DNA from: Cellulomonas flavigena DSM 20109
GTDB lineage: Bacteria; Actinomycetota; Actinomycetes; Actinomycetales; Cellulomonadaceae
NCBI RefSeq assembly: GCF_000092865.1
Contig: NC_014151.1
Location: 3,100,001 to 3,164,000, forward strand
Direction: 5' to 3'
DNA length: 64,000 nt
Both the position numbers and the translations under genes were made by a program. The notes beneath the pieces are model-generated. The model saw nothing but the letters and a program-made list of their open reading frames with translations, ran no database searches and was not told the origin of the DNA. Below are positions 63,841 to 64,000 of this stretch, piece by piece (the stretch's first letter is position 1; each line of letters starts with the position of its first letter).

Positions 63841-64000
63841 ATGCGATCAGCCCGTCCCACCGGAGCAGCGGCACCTGCGCGCCGCCGCTGGGCGACCGCG
63901 CTCGTCGCGGTCGCGACGGCCGTGTCGGCCGGTGCCGCCGCGCTCGTCGCCGCACCTGCGGCGTCAGCGGCCACGGTCGACACGACCGCGTCCTACCTGC
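63841..64000 (+). CDS. Secreted protein, N-terminus only (truncated by window end)
   Basis: Fifty-three codons are visible from ATG 63841 with AAGGAG six bases upstream. The sequence is a long signal peptide: Arg-rich start, hydrophobic core ATALVAVATAVSAGAAALVAAP and a cleavage site near AASA-AT, then VDTTASYL. The mature start with DTTASY would suit a ricin-type lectin or a carbohydrate-active enzyme, but too little is present. Its promoter resembles that of the mannanase. Confidence 0.7.
   Translation, partial: MRSARPTGAAAPARRRWATALVAVATAVSAGAAALVAAPAASAATVDTTASYL

Overview
The window comes from a very GC-rich genome (codons end almost always in G or C, with many GTG starts) and looks like an actinobacterium of the order Micrococcales, most likely Cellulomonas or a close relative. 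Supporting signs are a mycothiol synthase, an RNA-degradosome-type polyphosphate kinase, a secreted GH5 beta-mannanase with a Pro/Thr linker and a CBM2, dense translationally coupled operons (ATGA/GTGA overlaps) and the FMN enzyme pair known as CE1758/CE1759. No rRNA, tRNA, CRISPR array, prophage or intact insertion sequence was seen.

Layout. 1-12.1 kb is a purine-catabolism block: the end of an RpiR-like regulator, a two-gene xanthine-dehydrogenase-type oxidoreductase, XdhC, guanine deaminase, a four-gene NitT/TauT-type ABC importer and a MocA-like nucleotidyltransferase for the Mo cofactor. 12.1-16.3 kb has a HAD-IB phosphatase, a possible small transcript or 17-codon ORF with its own promoter and terminator, a degenerate Fic-like protein, a NUDIX hydrolase and an ACT-domain malic enzyme. 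16.3-20.3 kb is an LplA/B/C-type sugar ABC importer behind a probable repressor-controlled promoter. 20.4-25.4 kb holds an OFA-family MFS carrier with a tiny membrane partner, a membrane protein and acetyl-CoA synthetase. 25.4-28.2 kb has the mannanase and a DUF559-type protein surrounded by a family of palindromic repeats. 28.2-36.6 kb contains a flavoprotein, the coupled mshD-ppk-NUDIX/phosphatase operon and the low-affinity phosphate transporter with its DUF47 partner. 36.7-42.1 kb holds a sugar porter, a multidrug-type MFS with a probable MarR operator pair, the MarR regulator, a NERD protein and MsrB.

42.2-46.0 kb is a likely cell-surface or biofilm locus: a GGDEF-EAL protein followed by a TasA/camelysin-like protein, a SipW-type signal peptidase and a 62-residue mini-substrate. 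46.1-55.9 kb is mostly housekeeping genes (CE1758/CE1759 pair, HesB/IscA-like protein, EEP hydrolase, nucleotidyltransferase, aldo/keto reductase, zinc alcohol dehydrogenase, ATP-grasp enzyme). 55.9-57.0 kb is a decayed patch with remnants of an SDR, an ECF sigma factor and a membrane protein beside a YciI gene. 57.1-61.7 kb is a two-component system coupled to an ABC-2 exporter.

The most unusual item lies at 62.2-63.5 kb. One reading frame joins a SipW-type signal peptidase to an internal twin-arginine motif, a SipW-substrate-like cleavage region and a DUF3494 (ice-binding/adhesin) domain, directly downstream of a truncated TasA-like C-terminus. The last 160 bases begin a secreted protein whose promoter region shares two sequence motifs with that of the mannanase. 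Function calls rest on motif recognition by eye; no database search was run.
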